Source: Epiperipatus broadwayi
Lineage: Eukaryota > Onychophora > Udeonychophora > Euonychophora > Peripatidae
Direction of reading: 5' to 3'
NCBI GenBank assembly: GCA_028023455.1
Contig: JAQFVV010006305.1
Coordinates: 3,029,001 to 3,093,000 of the forward strand
DNA: 64,000 nt
Part shown: piece after piece, positions 51,820-62,939 of the stretch
Position numbering within the stretch: position 1 is the first letter of the stretch
How the letters are laid out: the number at the start of each line of letters is the position of its first letter
Translations under genes and position numbers: made by a program
Notes under the pieces: model-generated
Seen by the model: only the letters and a program-made list of their open reading frames with translations
Databases searched by the model: none
Told to the model about the DNA's origin: nothing

Positions 51820-52540
51820 TTAATGAGTCTTCAATTTTTAGATCTCAAGATAATTAAAAATATAGATAAACTGGATTACTATATGACTATTAAACCAATA
51901 GCAAAAAGAGGATATATTCCATATAAATCAAAAGTACCAATGTCAGATAAAATGGCAGGTTTAAAGTCCTTCTTATTTAGAAATGATAAGTTTTGTAAAT
52001 ATTCATCAAATAAAAACAAAAATATTAAAATTTATTATAATGAATTATTAAATGTTGGATATAATTATGATTATGTTTATTATATTAGTAAAAATTTTAA
52101 TTCTAATAAAAAAATAATATTAATAATAATGTTAGTTAATGTTAATTCTTTTGATAAAAAATTGGATATCAGTACTATATATTTTGAATCAACAGGCAAG
52201 TTTCATTAAGAAAATTTATAAAGGTATATGTGACATTGCAACCTACACTGAATAAATTAATAAATAACTCAAAAGATAAGACCTTATTGACAAATAAAAA
52301 TTGTATCATTTACAAATGGACATGTAGGTGTGGCAGTAGATATATAAGTCAGTCAAAATGCACATTGGAAAAGAGAACAAAAGAGCACTTGTTATTATTA
52401 AAAAGGGTTCAAAATACAAAACAAAATTATAAAAATAATGATAATTTATCAGCTACTGTTTTTTATGACCATAATAAATCATGTATACATGGATTTGATT
52501 TTAATTATAGTAATGTAAAAAATATTGGAAACTGAAACAA
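51820..52540 (+). pseudogene. Penelope-like element 3' part (end of RT + GIY-YIG), second lineage
   Basis: It begins within the LQFLDLKI block (from 51,829), equal to 'LPFLDVLV' of PLE RT. It continues through MTIKPIAKRGYIPYKS, equal to 'KPTxxxxYLxxxSxHP', and a long Asn/Lys-rich connector to about 52,209. After a frameshift the second frame (52,230-52,535) has PTLNKLI..SKDKTLLTNKN and then IIYKWTCRCGSRYISQSKCT and LEKRTKEH, a well-preserved GIY-YIG nuclease with C-x-C and the RTKEH helix. It is cleanly open apart from the one frameshift, so younger or better kept than the 41-48 kb copies. It differs from them in its cysteine spacing and connector. The 5' truncation at the palindrome is typical of reverse-transcribed insertions. 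Confidence 0.8.
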
Positions 52541-54890
52541 ATAATAATAACAGAAAAATTAAGGAAGCTATGTTAATATATAAATAGAAGCAAAATTTAA
52601 TCAATAGGTAAGCAGCAAATGTTAAGATCACAGAATTATGGGAAAGTTGATATCATGGATTTATGGAAAAGTTGATTTTTCAAAGTGATAGTTGACAAAA
52701 ACTACAAGGATGGTTGAAAACTTTTAAGTACTGTATTTTCTAATATTTATTTATAAATTTATGTATATTATTTTGAAGAAATACAGACATAGATTTGTAA
52801 TATATATATAGTTTATTTGCTTATTAGATATCTGTTTCAATATTCTTTCTATCAACGATTAAGTGAATATTTTATTTCAAAATAAAAATGTGTCTCTTGA
52901 TGGGGCATCGAAAAAAAAAGTTTAATATTATCAATCCAGGTTTTGAGAAATGAGAGATTTCAAGGTTCATTTGATGACACAAAATATTTGTAAAACTATT
53001 GAGTTCAATACAAATTTTATTATAAAAAAAACCCCAAAAATAATAATAAAAAAAGAATGATGAAACATTTATAATAGAATGTAATATTGTGTTTTGCTTA
53101 CAAATAGAAATTTTTAAATGGCAAGCAAAAACTTTGAGGAAATCACTATAGCAACTTCAATTATTACAAACGATTCATAATGATCAAAAAATGCATTATT
53201 TTAATACAGTGTATATGTAATGCTAGTCTCATTTGAATGTAGTTTCAGGATGTTAAAATTTATTAAACATATCTAAGATCATCCATGGGTCAAGACATAT
53301 TAACAAATTTAGGTATATCAATTGAAAAAAAAAACAGCTGAATCAATGAATTATAATAAACTTACATGAGATTTTGCAGCAAGAAAAGTAAGAAAAGTAA
53401 ATTTTAAATAAATATTTTGTTTACAAATATACAAAATATTAACTATGCAAATATTTTAAAAATATTTACCTATATTAATGAAAATGCTGAAAAATACATG
53501 GCTACTTTATAAAATACTGCCTACATATTTTAATAAAATTTTTGATTTCCTTGCATTATTCCTAAAAAATCTCTCCAGACTTTGAGTATACAGAGTTGAA
53601 ATTACGTTACATCAGGTGCAAATTATCCAATATAAAAGTCTTCATAATATAATATTTTTCACAGTTTAATTAATTGATTACCAAGGCTCCATATTGATTG
53701 TTTTCATGGGTGTTTCAGTTTAAATAATATAAATAAGTATTCATATGGTTTATTGTTTGGATCATATTAAACACAAATATTCATTAAAGTGATTATTGAT
53801 ATTTTTTAACTTTTTCCAACTGAGAATTGATCCAAAAATCTTTAGCTATTGAGTTATTCAGTCACTACCCTAAAACACATAGATAAAAATAACCATTCAA
53901 TAATTTGCTGAAGGATAATGTAACATTTGAATACCAAGGTGAGAGGATGAGCACGTAATATTATTTGTATGATTGGATTAGGAACTTGTTTTTTTCTTCC
54001 TTTCCTCAAATTCACATTAATCCAAAAGTGTTTAGATCTTTAGTTCACCACATTTGTCGGTGTAATAAAGAGCAAAGAGAAAATTAAAATACTAAAAAGA
54101 GTTAAAATGAAGTGGAAATTTTTTTATTTCTGCCATTGAGAAATATAAAAAAACAAAAAGAACATTTTAAAATCTTATTATTTTGATATTTTTAATGATT
54201 TCTAATTATTGAAAGACAGTTTTAAAATAGAATTTTTAGTAACAGATTCTGATTAAAACATGTATACCCATAATAATTAACTGCAACAAATTATCAAAAA
54301 AAAAAAAAAGCCTAATCGACTTATTTATTAAAAAAAAAATTTCTTTTCTTAATACAAAAAAAAAAATAAAAATAAAAAATGCCAGGTTATGCAGTAATTT
54401 TTATTCCCAAAATTTAATTTTGATACTATCCAGATAATTATGAGCATATATAAAAACTTACTAATATTTTATAACAGTTTTTTTTTTTTTTAAATCACTT
54501 TATTTAAAATTGCTCTCAATAAGATTAATTAGACAAAAGCGCAAACTTGTGAACTTCTGCAATAGAGATTGTAGTAATTTTATTTTAATTTTAAAATATT
54601 TCTTAATCTTATTGCAGTAATAAAGGTAATTTTAAATGCTTTCAATAAACCGTAGCTTTATTGAACTTTTAATGACATTCTTTTTGCTGAAGGGGGAAAA
54701 AATATTAAAGTTGTATTTAGAGTAAACAAGTCTCATTTCCTATTTTGTTAAACCTTTATTGATATTCATTTGAAAATTGCGTTAATTATGTTTTTTCATA
54801 TTAATTATAGATTAATGCAATATTCTTGCTTTTAAAAATTATTATTTATAATTTTTTATATATTTAAAAAGAAGCAATATTTACATATAT
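52541..54890. other. no recognised gene
   Basis: A/T-rich with several long A or T runs (for example 53,019-53,052, 54,297-54,310, 54,356-54,380, 54,478-54,492). I see no protein motif or splice-bounded exon. Confidence 0.4.
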
Positions 54891-54894
54891 AATC

Positions 54895-55200
54895 ATCACT
54901 GCTGTCCAACAAAAACTTCACATATTGTCTCTTAGCTTCTTTCCATTCCTCTTTATCTTATTTTATTCTTCGAGCGATCACAGTTATGCCTTTCTCAAAG
55001 TCATCTATCAATTTCTTTTTTATCCTTTACTTTACATTTATTAACCTATTGCTTTAGGTGGTTTCGTGAAATGGAAGTAGGACTGATTAGAGAGATGACG
55101 GTTTTTAGTTCAATGATACACTTGTCACTTTGAAAGTTGAATATATACGATCTTCCAATACATTATCATTTTTTTCTCATAAGCCTAACGATTTTTTTTT
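54895..55200 (-). pseudogene. LINE 3' coding tail (C-terminus after RT)
   Basis: The minus strand from 55,006 to 54,921 reads DDFEKGITVIARRIK-stop-DKEEWKEAKR. This resembles the very conserved C-terminal end of invertebrate endonuclease-reverse transcriptases ('RWxDDIxKxAGxxWxxxAQDRxxWRxxxEAYVQ'). Upstream, MIMYWKIVYIQL and KPPKAIG fit the preceding 'GHVxRxxDxRWxxxV...GRPxxRW' block loosely. Stops lie in frame. It is only about 300 bp, hence a 5'-truncated insertion. The call rests on one good block. Confidence 0.45.
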
Positions 55201-56795
55201 TACATCTTATTTTAATTGAATAAAGTCACATAAATAATTATCCATTCATGTAAATAAAAAATGCATGACAATTTATTTTAATAGAATATTCATTTAAATT
55301 GTTTTAAAACTGATATTCAATAAGTAAAAAAGTCTAGTCAGAGAAAATTAATTTAATCATGTAAATGTGGTATATATTTCTAAATAAAACTAAATAAATA
55401 ATTGTATTAGAATATAATTATCAAAAACATAAATCTAAATTATATATGTGTATGTGAGAAATATAACACTAGATACAAGTAAAATTTAAATATTTAGAAT
55501 GGTTAATAATAAAATAAACAAATTTGATTCCTATAATTATTTAATAATGAACATATCAATATAATGTGATATGTTTTTGATAAAATTGTTGTAATTAAAG
55601 TTTACATTTAATAAAGATGTGAAAGTTTTTTGGTAAAATTTGAAGTCAATGAATTATGATAATAGTAATTATTTATTATAAATATGTCCAGGGCAATATA
55701 CCCAAGGTTAGATAACGGCTAAATATTTTTTTTGTTTAAAAAGAAGTATCAGAAATTGAAAAATAAATTCATCTGAAGTACAGTTTTCAGGATAATGAAG
55801 TACCACTAAAACCTATGATAAAGGCGACACTTCTTTGAGTAACCACTCAATAATAAAGGGGGATATAAACCTTTATATATTGAAGAGTAGGGCAGTCAAT
55901 GAACGTGCTCACTTATCACTTACTATAAAATAAAAATAAAATATTTGATAGTTATAGATCAGAAGAAAGTACTCATTAGTTCATGTTAGGTATTTATTTT
56001 AAATGTTTATAGTTTGAATTAGATTCATGCCCATTATTATTCAGCATACGCAATGCTTAATAGTAGTATAGTATTCTTCAATTATAATGTTATATGATAA
56101 TTGAATTTTATTTATATACCATTCTAGTATTTATTATGCAGATTAGAAAATGAAATAAGAGTAAACAATTTTTATCATAGAATGTTAAATTGTCTAACAA
56201 CAATTTCTGATAAGCAGGTACACACCTGCAATAGCACACAAGCATGATATAATTCTATAAAGCAAAGTAAAAACAAATTACTAATTTATTTCATTTCCGG
56301 GTGACATAGTAAAAGCCTATTTTAATTTGACAGATCATTTGTACAAATTGATCTTAATCAGATAAACTAGTTTTAGAAATTCTTTGATTATATACCTACC
56401 TTTATATATAAATAAAAGTGATTCGATAAACTTTGAGAGGAGAAATATTTGTTTCGTGATAAACATTATGGTTATGATTATCTTTTATTATTTTGTGTTT
56501 AATACATTTTATTTCTTGTTTAAATTACTTACATCAGTGTCTTCCTTTGTCAATAGATAAAAGTCTTCGCTTGGAAATCTAACTTTCTTCTATTATAACG
56601 CACTACCAATCATTACAAAATGATGCAATTAAGTGGGGGATCGAAAACGACACTGACAGGATTATATTCAAACAAAATCAAAAATATAAAATTATACTTT
56701 TAAGTGCACATGCGTATAAAAATAGCATTACTATTATTTTCAATTTATAACATTTCAGTGATGATAATTAGCTTAATTATTTTTATAATACTTAC
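55201..56795. other. intron or intergenic DNA next to the COLGALT exon
   Basis: This directly follows the exon on its 3' (minus-strand) side, beginning with its GTAAGT splice donor. I searched for the next expected COLGALT block (the 'PTHYTGxxGYxSDTE' region) and did not find it. A GTGGGGGATCG word occurs at 56,634. Confidence 0.45.
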
Positions 56796-56991
56796 TGTGG
56801 ATGTTTGTCAAACATAATAGGTAAATATTCATCTACAGGAACCATTTTGGATAAGGGCTCTGCAGCTAAAAGTTTTTTTGCACCTTCAAGAGTAATCATA
56901 TAACAAAGAGTCCAGTATGAATAATCCACCCAAACAAGTCTTGTGGTTCCTGCAACAAATGGCTCATCATCTTCTTTTAGTCTCTTACGAC
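56796..56991 (-). CDS. COLGALT1: internal exon of procollagen galactosyltransferase (COLGALT/GLT25D family)
   Basis: This 196-bp exon encodes 64 complete codons plus split codons at both ends (two bases in, two bases out). Conserved stretches are RKRLK at the start, [20 protein letters not shown] in the middle and [20 protein letters not shown] then FDKHP at the end. This is the C-terminal glycosyltransferase family 25 domain of the enzyme that adds galactose to hydroxylysine of collagen in the endoplasmic reticulum. On the minus strand it is bounded by a pyrimidine-rich tract ending TTTAG and by a CCACA|GTAAGT donor, both good splice sites. The first split codon completes Gly, fitting the family's 'xGRKR'. 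Codon use and the lack of stops contrast with all the transposon relics, so this is a live gene. Neighbouring exons were not found within about 7 kb upstream, nor recognised anywhere downstream in the window. COLGALT1 and COLGALT2 cannot be told apart here. Confidence 0.93.
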
Positions 56992-58244
56992 CTAAATAAC
57001 TTTAAAGAAAAAATATAAAAAAGAAATGTTAACTTTGACATATAAAAATTATTTACGCATAAAAAATAAATATATAAATAACATTCTGTCTATTTAGAAA
57101 ATTTTAATATAGTCAATGGTAATAGTTTATGAGTGCTTTTTCTTATACTATTAGTTATCTTATATTTTTAGAAATAAAATTTAATAAAAAATGTGTAAAA
57201 TACAACTTGTGACCACTACAGAAACATATTGTGACTTAATTAGCATAATAAGGTGAACCAAAACATTTAAATCCCTTCCCCCTATAAAAACATTTAACTA
57301 CTATAAACAAACTTCCAATTAGTCAATAATATTGTGTAGAAAAAAAAAACATGACAAGAAAACAATTGACAATGTCATATGATTTTCTCATAGTGATTTT
57401 TCATATGTTTCCATGAACATTTCTCTTTATTCTATTCTAAAGCCATCAGCTTGAGTAGAACTATAATATTATCAACCCCAGAACAGTTTTTGATTATGCT
57501 TTTTTACAGATGATTAGGGCTCAAAATTAAAACTAGTGTACTCATACAGTTAATGGTCACATTTCACTATCTCACATTCATTGCTTATTAATCAAGTGTA
57601 AAGTAGATGGCTTTGGAGAAAAATCAAAAGAATGTTCTTGGGAGCAAGAATAGTACTAAATTACTTAAATAAAGACAATTAAATATAGTAAACTAATAAA
57701 CCATCTAAACTGATAGTAAGAAATTAATATTATCTATTAAAAAGTCTTATAAACAATAATCTGCAAGACAACCTATATATCTTATTAACATAGTGTTGTT
57801 GTTATTTATGTTTTAAAACAAGGTTAATGAAAGAGTTTTTACATATATCTAGCTATAGGCACATAAATTACAATAGATGCTTGTATATTTCAATGTCCAG
57901 ATATAAAGAACAGTGTAAGAAAACGGACTGGTTAGTGAACAATAAAATATATACTTAGAAAATATTGTTACAAATAATATATATTATGATTATTTTACTA
58001 ACACAAAGAGATGATATAGTTATATTATTTAAAGCTTGAATAAACAATATAAAAATATATACAATTTAAAAAAAGACATAAACATTAGAAAAATAAAAGA
58101 AATATTTAAAATTATATATCACTATGAAAGTCAAAATTTAATTACATCCAGCAATTTTATAAGAACAAATAATTAATTGTAATTTATGATTCTTGAGGCT
58201 AACAGATACACACAAATTGTTCTACAAAATTACATTATTTCTTA
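56992..58244. other. intron upstream of the COLGALT exon
   Basis: Begins (minus strand) with the acceptor pyrimidine tract TTTTTTCTTTAAAGTTATTTAG. The preceding COLGALT exon (the 'SHYxxW...DLIYxG' region) is not visible here or elsewhere to the right edge, so the intron is inferred to exceed 7 kb. Confidence 0.55.
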
Positions 58245-58440
58245 ATGCAATACAGAGAGCATACCAATAGCTCAAACAAGCTCTTAATTAATAAGTGCGG
58301 TATGAGAAAATAATTAAAATCTCTATCCAGAACACTCATCTCCACACCAACTGGTTTCGAGCTTATGGCTCACATCAGTGGGAACCTAGAATATTCAGAC
58401 ACTAGATCTAAAATATAAATTCAAAACCCAGCACTTATTT
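58245..58440 (+). repeat. single copy of the repeat that forms the 58.6-kb palindrome
   Basis: ATGCAATACAGAGAGCATAC, then AGCTCAAACAAGCTCTTAAT, then TCCACACCAACTGGTTTCGA and GCTTATGGCTCACATCAGTG. The same series occurs in each arm of the 58,596-58,965 palindrome. This copy continues past the point (GCTCACAT) where the palindrome turns back, so it shows the undisturbed family sequence. Confidence 0.75.
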
Positions 58441-58595
58441 CATACGTATATTTAAGTAGAAACTTTGAAATTTTCAGTCGTGAAAATGTCTTTAAATCCA
58501 GCTATCTAACTTAAATAACTATATGGGACTGAACCAAATTAAGATCTACCATATTTTAATAGCCTCAGCATAGCCAAAGCCTTAAAGGTAAAATT

Positions 58596-58965
58596 ATAAT
58601 AATTAAAAAAGCAAGTAATATATAATGTGACATTATTTTTATAAGCTTGTAGTTACAAAAATGCAATACAGAGAGTGTACCAATAGCTCAAACAAGCTCT
58701 TAATTAATAAGTGTGGTATGAGAAAATATTTAAAATCTCTATTCAAAACACTCTCATCTCCAGACCAATGTGAGCCATAAGCTCGAAAACAGTTGGTCTG
58801 CAGATGAGAGTGTTCTGGATAGAGATTTTAAATATTTTCTCGTAACACACTTATTAATTAAGAGCTTGTTTGAGCTATTGGTACACTCTCTGTATTGCAT
58901 TTTTGTAACTACAAGCTTACAAAAGTAATGTCACATTATATATGACTTGCTTTTTTAATTATTAT
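58596..58965. repeat. 370-bp foldback with ~173-bp arms and 24-bp loop
   Basis: The left arm 58,596-58,768 and right arm 58,793-58,965 are complementary along almost their entire length, including single-copy flank-like sequence (AATTAAAAAAGCAAGTAATA). The loop TGTGAGCCATAAGCTCGAAAACAG shows that the minus-strand reading of the right arm passes through the loop into the left arm. This is exactly what a strand switch during copying of the 58,245-type repeat would leave. No coding content. Confidence 0.9.
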
Positions 58966-59282
58966 CTCTTAATATAAGTTGTAAAATGGATATTTAAGCG
59001 AATTATCCATTTTAAAACAAAGATAAACTAAAAATAACATTATTTCAAAATATGCAAAACCAAATTTATTAATATAATAGTATTTCTTATCTCTTATTTC
59101 AAATGAAGAAATTTTTAAAAAAAAATACTTATATGAGAGTAATAAATAAACTTATAAGTCAACTTAATGTGAATGTGATAATCCCTAATATTTGAAAACT
59201 ACTTATTAATTTTACTTTTAAAAAATGAAAAATATCAGGAGGATTTCCAAAGATCATTATATTTGATACTGATTTTTATCTT

Positions 59283-59372
59283 TAGCAGAGTAACATAATT
59301 GCTTAGAGAAGCATTTTAAATTGAGCATTCATGAAAGAAAAGGTTACCAGTTCAATTCCCATGTTAGACTAG
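59283..59372 (+). mobile_element. possible tRNA-like SINE head
   Basis: TAGCAGAGTAACATAATTG (59,283) resembles an A box and GTTCAATTC (59,350-59,358) fits the B box consensus exactly. An A-rich stretch with AACAACAACAC follows at 59,396-59,413 and could be the tail. The acceptor stem does not pair. Function as a tRNA is unlikely. Confidence 0.4.
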
Positions 59373-61509
59373 TACTTAAAAAGGTTAATATAAGTGAAAA
59401 AAACAACAACACCCAAAATTGTATTCTATATTAATCAGTGTGTTATTATTAATAATTACATATATTTAGGAAATACAAATAAAGTTTGAATTTTTCTAAA
59501 AACGTTAGCACAACTAGTAGATGAAAATAATGCAAAATATAACATACACGTATATAAAATTGAATACACCACTTTACAGTTAAATCACTAGCTAAAATGA
59601 TTTCCTTGTCAAGGCAGATTTCTCAAATGCGAATTATTACAATACAAAACAAATAGATATACTAATCTATCTTCACTTAATTCCAATTCATATTCCAATT
59701 ACTTTTAATATTAAAAGAACTATTAAGTAAGGTAATAGCTTAAAATGTATATCTTTTTTTTTTTTTATTAAAAGAAATTATTTAATTCTTCTCTTCTTTT
59801 CATTGTATAATTCTGAAGCTATTAATTTACTTAAAAATTATTTTGATATTAAAAATAAATGCAATATGAGTTAGAGTTAAAAGAATGTAGAAAATTATAC
59901 ATTTATCTATTGTGTTACTTGGTACTTGCAAAATATGCCTAGGCAAAGAAGCCATTGGTAGTAAATTTATTATTTAATTTTGGCAAGTAATTTAATTATG
60001 AATCAGTGTCATTAGTTTATTATATTGGTTATTTTAGTTTTTGGCATTTGATATTTAAAACACCCACATAAATATTAATAATGTTAAAGCAATCAATCAC
60101 CTTGGTCATGACGTATCAATAATCAATGCAACAATCTCTAATAAATCAGTCTATTTCATTATGATTAATCACCAATCAGGACAAAGATGTTTATTACATT
60201 AAAAGTGCTCTAATTAATTAAAGAAAAAGTAGTTTTCCTGAAATGTTCATTCTGCAGAGTCACTAGTCAATATTTTATATAGTGTAGCAATTACTCCACG
60301 AATATGATTGGAGCCCAGTTTGTTTACATATATTTGTATAATAATTATAGATTTAATATTTGTATTTAATAAATATAAATGTTCATATACAATGTAATCA
60401 TCTCTGCTTTATATAAAGTATGATCATGTGGTTTAACAGCTTTTATACTACTATAATAAAATGTATACACATAATTTAGTTATATGAGATTGCTCCATTA
60501 CATTTACTGTATAAAACATATGTATATAACTATAGCACAATTAACTGATAAGACAGCAGTTTGCATTAGTAAAAAATATGTCTTAGAAGAATTTAGTTTG
60601 TTCTTTTTTGAATGTAATTGCAGTTAGCAATGTGATATTTAGCTACTTACAAGATTTGTTTGAGATTTAATGCTACTGAGAGCAATGAGTTTCATGATTT
60701 ATCTTTAATTTATACACCAATATAATTTATTTTCATACACACAAACTATATACAATAAATAAAAATTAAAAGCATTCAGAATAAATACTAATAAAATGTC
60801 AATCAAGTAATATAAATTAAATTTTAATAATATTATAGCTAATTCTTATCATCTTAAGTATCAACTCAAATTTAAGTTTCTCAGAAAATATTTTCAAAAT
60901 CACTTTTTACAATTCATGTTAGTAAACAAAATATAACCGATTATGATCAATACTAAGAATCAATAATGTAATATAACTTCATATTGTTCAATTGATTATT
61001 CATAATACTTACTTCAGACAATAGCAATACAAAAGCTAGCTTTAGCTTGATTATTATTACATATGTAGTCAGTGCTATATAAATAATAGATTTTAGCATT
61101 ATTGTAATTTATATTATTTCTTGTGGAAGATTCTGATTTTTTAAACTATATATATATATAAATGAAATGTTTTCATTTTTATTACATCAATTTTAAACAG
61201 TATATGAAAATTTAAGATAATTCTTAGTAATAATTTGTATAATTACACATTCTCAAATAATGAAGCCTATCAATAATATATAAGAATATATATACTTGTG
61301 GGAGCATATTAATAATTTTAATGTTTCTAATAGCCTAATGACATTTTGTTTTAATTTAAATGTAAGTGATATATCAAAGATCAATCAATCATTGATAAAA
61401 ATTAAAGATCAATCAAACAACAATATAATTTTTTTTTTTACTTAGTCAAGCATCATACTTTATTACCTTTTATTAGAATATAAAAGTCTTTAAGAATTAC
61501 TTAAATAAT
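59373..61509. other. no recognised gene; intron or intergenic
   Basis: A/T-rich, with T and A homopolymers (59,754-59,767). I found no exon or transposon motif. Confidence 0.4.
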
Positions 61510-61895
61510 ATAAATATTAATATCATTTATGTTATATTACTTTTTACAACCCCTTATTGATGGTTTCAATTTCTTCAGCAATCTTCTTCAGAACTATAAC
61601 AAACACAATATAAATATATGAATACAAATATACATGAATATATAATTTTACATCTGTAAAATTATATGTTCATGTATATTTGTCTTCATATATTTGTATT
61701 GTGCTTAATATAGTTCTGAAGAACATAGAATATATGTATAAGATGTAAAATTATATGTTCATGTATATTTGTATTCATGTATTTTTATTGTGTTTGTTAC
61801 AGTTCTGAAGAAGATTGGTGGTGATTGAAACAGTTAATAGTGACTGTAAAAAGCATCTTAAAAAATAATAAAGAGCATAAATAATATTAATATTA
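61510..61895. repeat. compound foldback with one forward and two inverted units
   Basis: The unit 61,562-61,654 (GGTTTCAATTTCTTCAGCAA to TTTTACATCT) is followed by an inverted, 3'-shortened copy (61,655-61,722) and a fuller inverted copy (61,741-61,832). The flanks AATATTAATATCATTTATG / CTTTTTAC at 61,515-61,550 also recur inverted at 61,846-61,895. The whole therefore folds back on itself with an extra inner arm. It is non-coding. Confidence 0.8.
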
Positions 61896-62832
61896 CATGG
61901 ATTTGGCAATGCAATAAGAAAGATAAAGTTATAATACTATATAAAAAATAATATAAATATTACTTAATATTTTTATTTTTAATTTTATTTTCTGTACTTG
62001 TCACAGAATCTCATACGAATCTATCAAAAATTTATTGTTTGAGAATAACATTCTTGCAGATTGATACCTATAAAAGATTCTGGAAGTTTTATCAAAAATT
62101 TTGACTTTATTACAATTAGCTGGTGAAGTTAGCATTTGCCTCGATCATACCCCCAATCCTCTAGAAGCACGTTCAGTATACTAGAGTTTTTAATTTTTAC
62201 TGATGATCTGCAAAAATCTCATCAGAATTTGAATTTTATTTTATACTATCTTCTAGTGAGTGTATAAAGAACAAATTATCAATTAATACACACATATGCT
62301 TGTATTAATTTATTTGTGTACCCACCCACACGAAATTAAAAAAAATGTAATTGATTAATATTGATAATATATTTATAAACAGCATAAAATTCTTTCTGGT
62401 AACATTTATAGATTACATTTACTGAGAAATTTAAAACTAAAAAATATTTTATTTTATTATTCTCCTATACGTATTCACATAAACAGCATTTTGATAGCAA
62501 GGTTAGTTGCCAAGACATCTTTAGTTATTCTATTTTTATTTTATAAACATATTTCAAGCGTGACTTTTTTTTTTGAAATATTAGAATTTTCTATTCATTA
62601 AAAAAAAAAAAGAAGAAAAAATACAAACACACTACTTTCTCGTTAACTATTTGAAATAATTTTAAAAAAGTTTTCTAGTTTGCAAAAAAAAAAATATCTT
62701 AAAATGTACATAAAGATAATTGAAAAAAAAAAGTTTTATATTGATTTTAAAATTGTTACTCACTCACACACGTGTATACATACTCACTTTTTTAATCATT
62801 CATCCACCGTTTATCAAGGTATTTAATATCTA
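61896..62832. other. no recognised gene
   Basis: A/T-rich with A runs near 62,600 and 62,684. The patch 62,130-62,230 is slightly less A/T-rich but unidentified. Confidence 0.4.
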
Positions 62833-62937
62833 CTGTTATTTCTTTTTTTTTTCTCATGTGTCATAGCATCAGCCGGGAAGCGAACCCGCTAACCCGGGAC
62901 AACTGCTTGTAAAGCAGCCGTCGCTGTTATTTCTTTT
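62833..62937 (-). mobile_element. 5'-truncated tRNA-derived SINE with 14-bp target-site duplication
   Basis: The insert 62,847-62,923 is flanked by identical CTGTTATTTCTTTT at 62,833-62,846 and 62,924-62,937. On the minus strand it starts inside the anticodon arm (GGCTGCTTTACAAGCAG; anticodon TAC if the loop is TTTACAA, so Val-like), continues GGGTTAGCGGGTTCGCTTCC (B-box region), then GGCTGATGCTATGACACATG and a short A tail. The missing D-arm makes it 5'-truncated, as expected for LINE-driven insertion with a target-site duplication. The same family occurs at 8,025-8,118. Confidence 0.85.
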
Positions 62938-62939
62938 AG

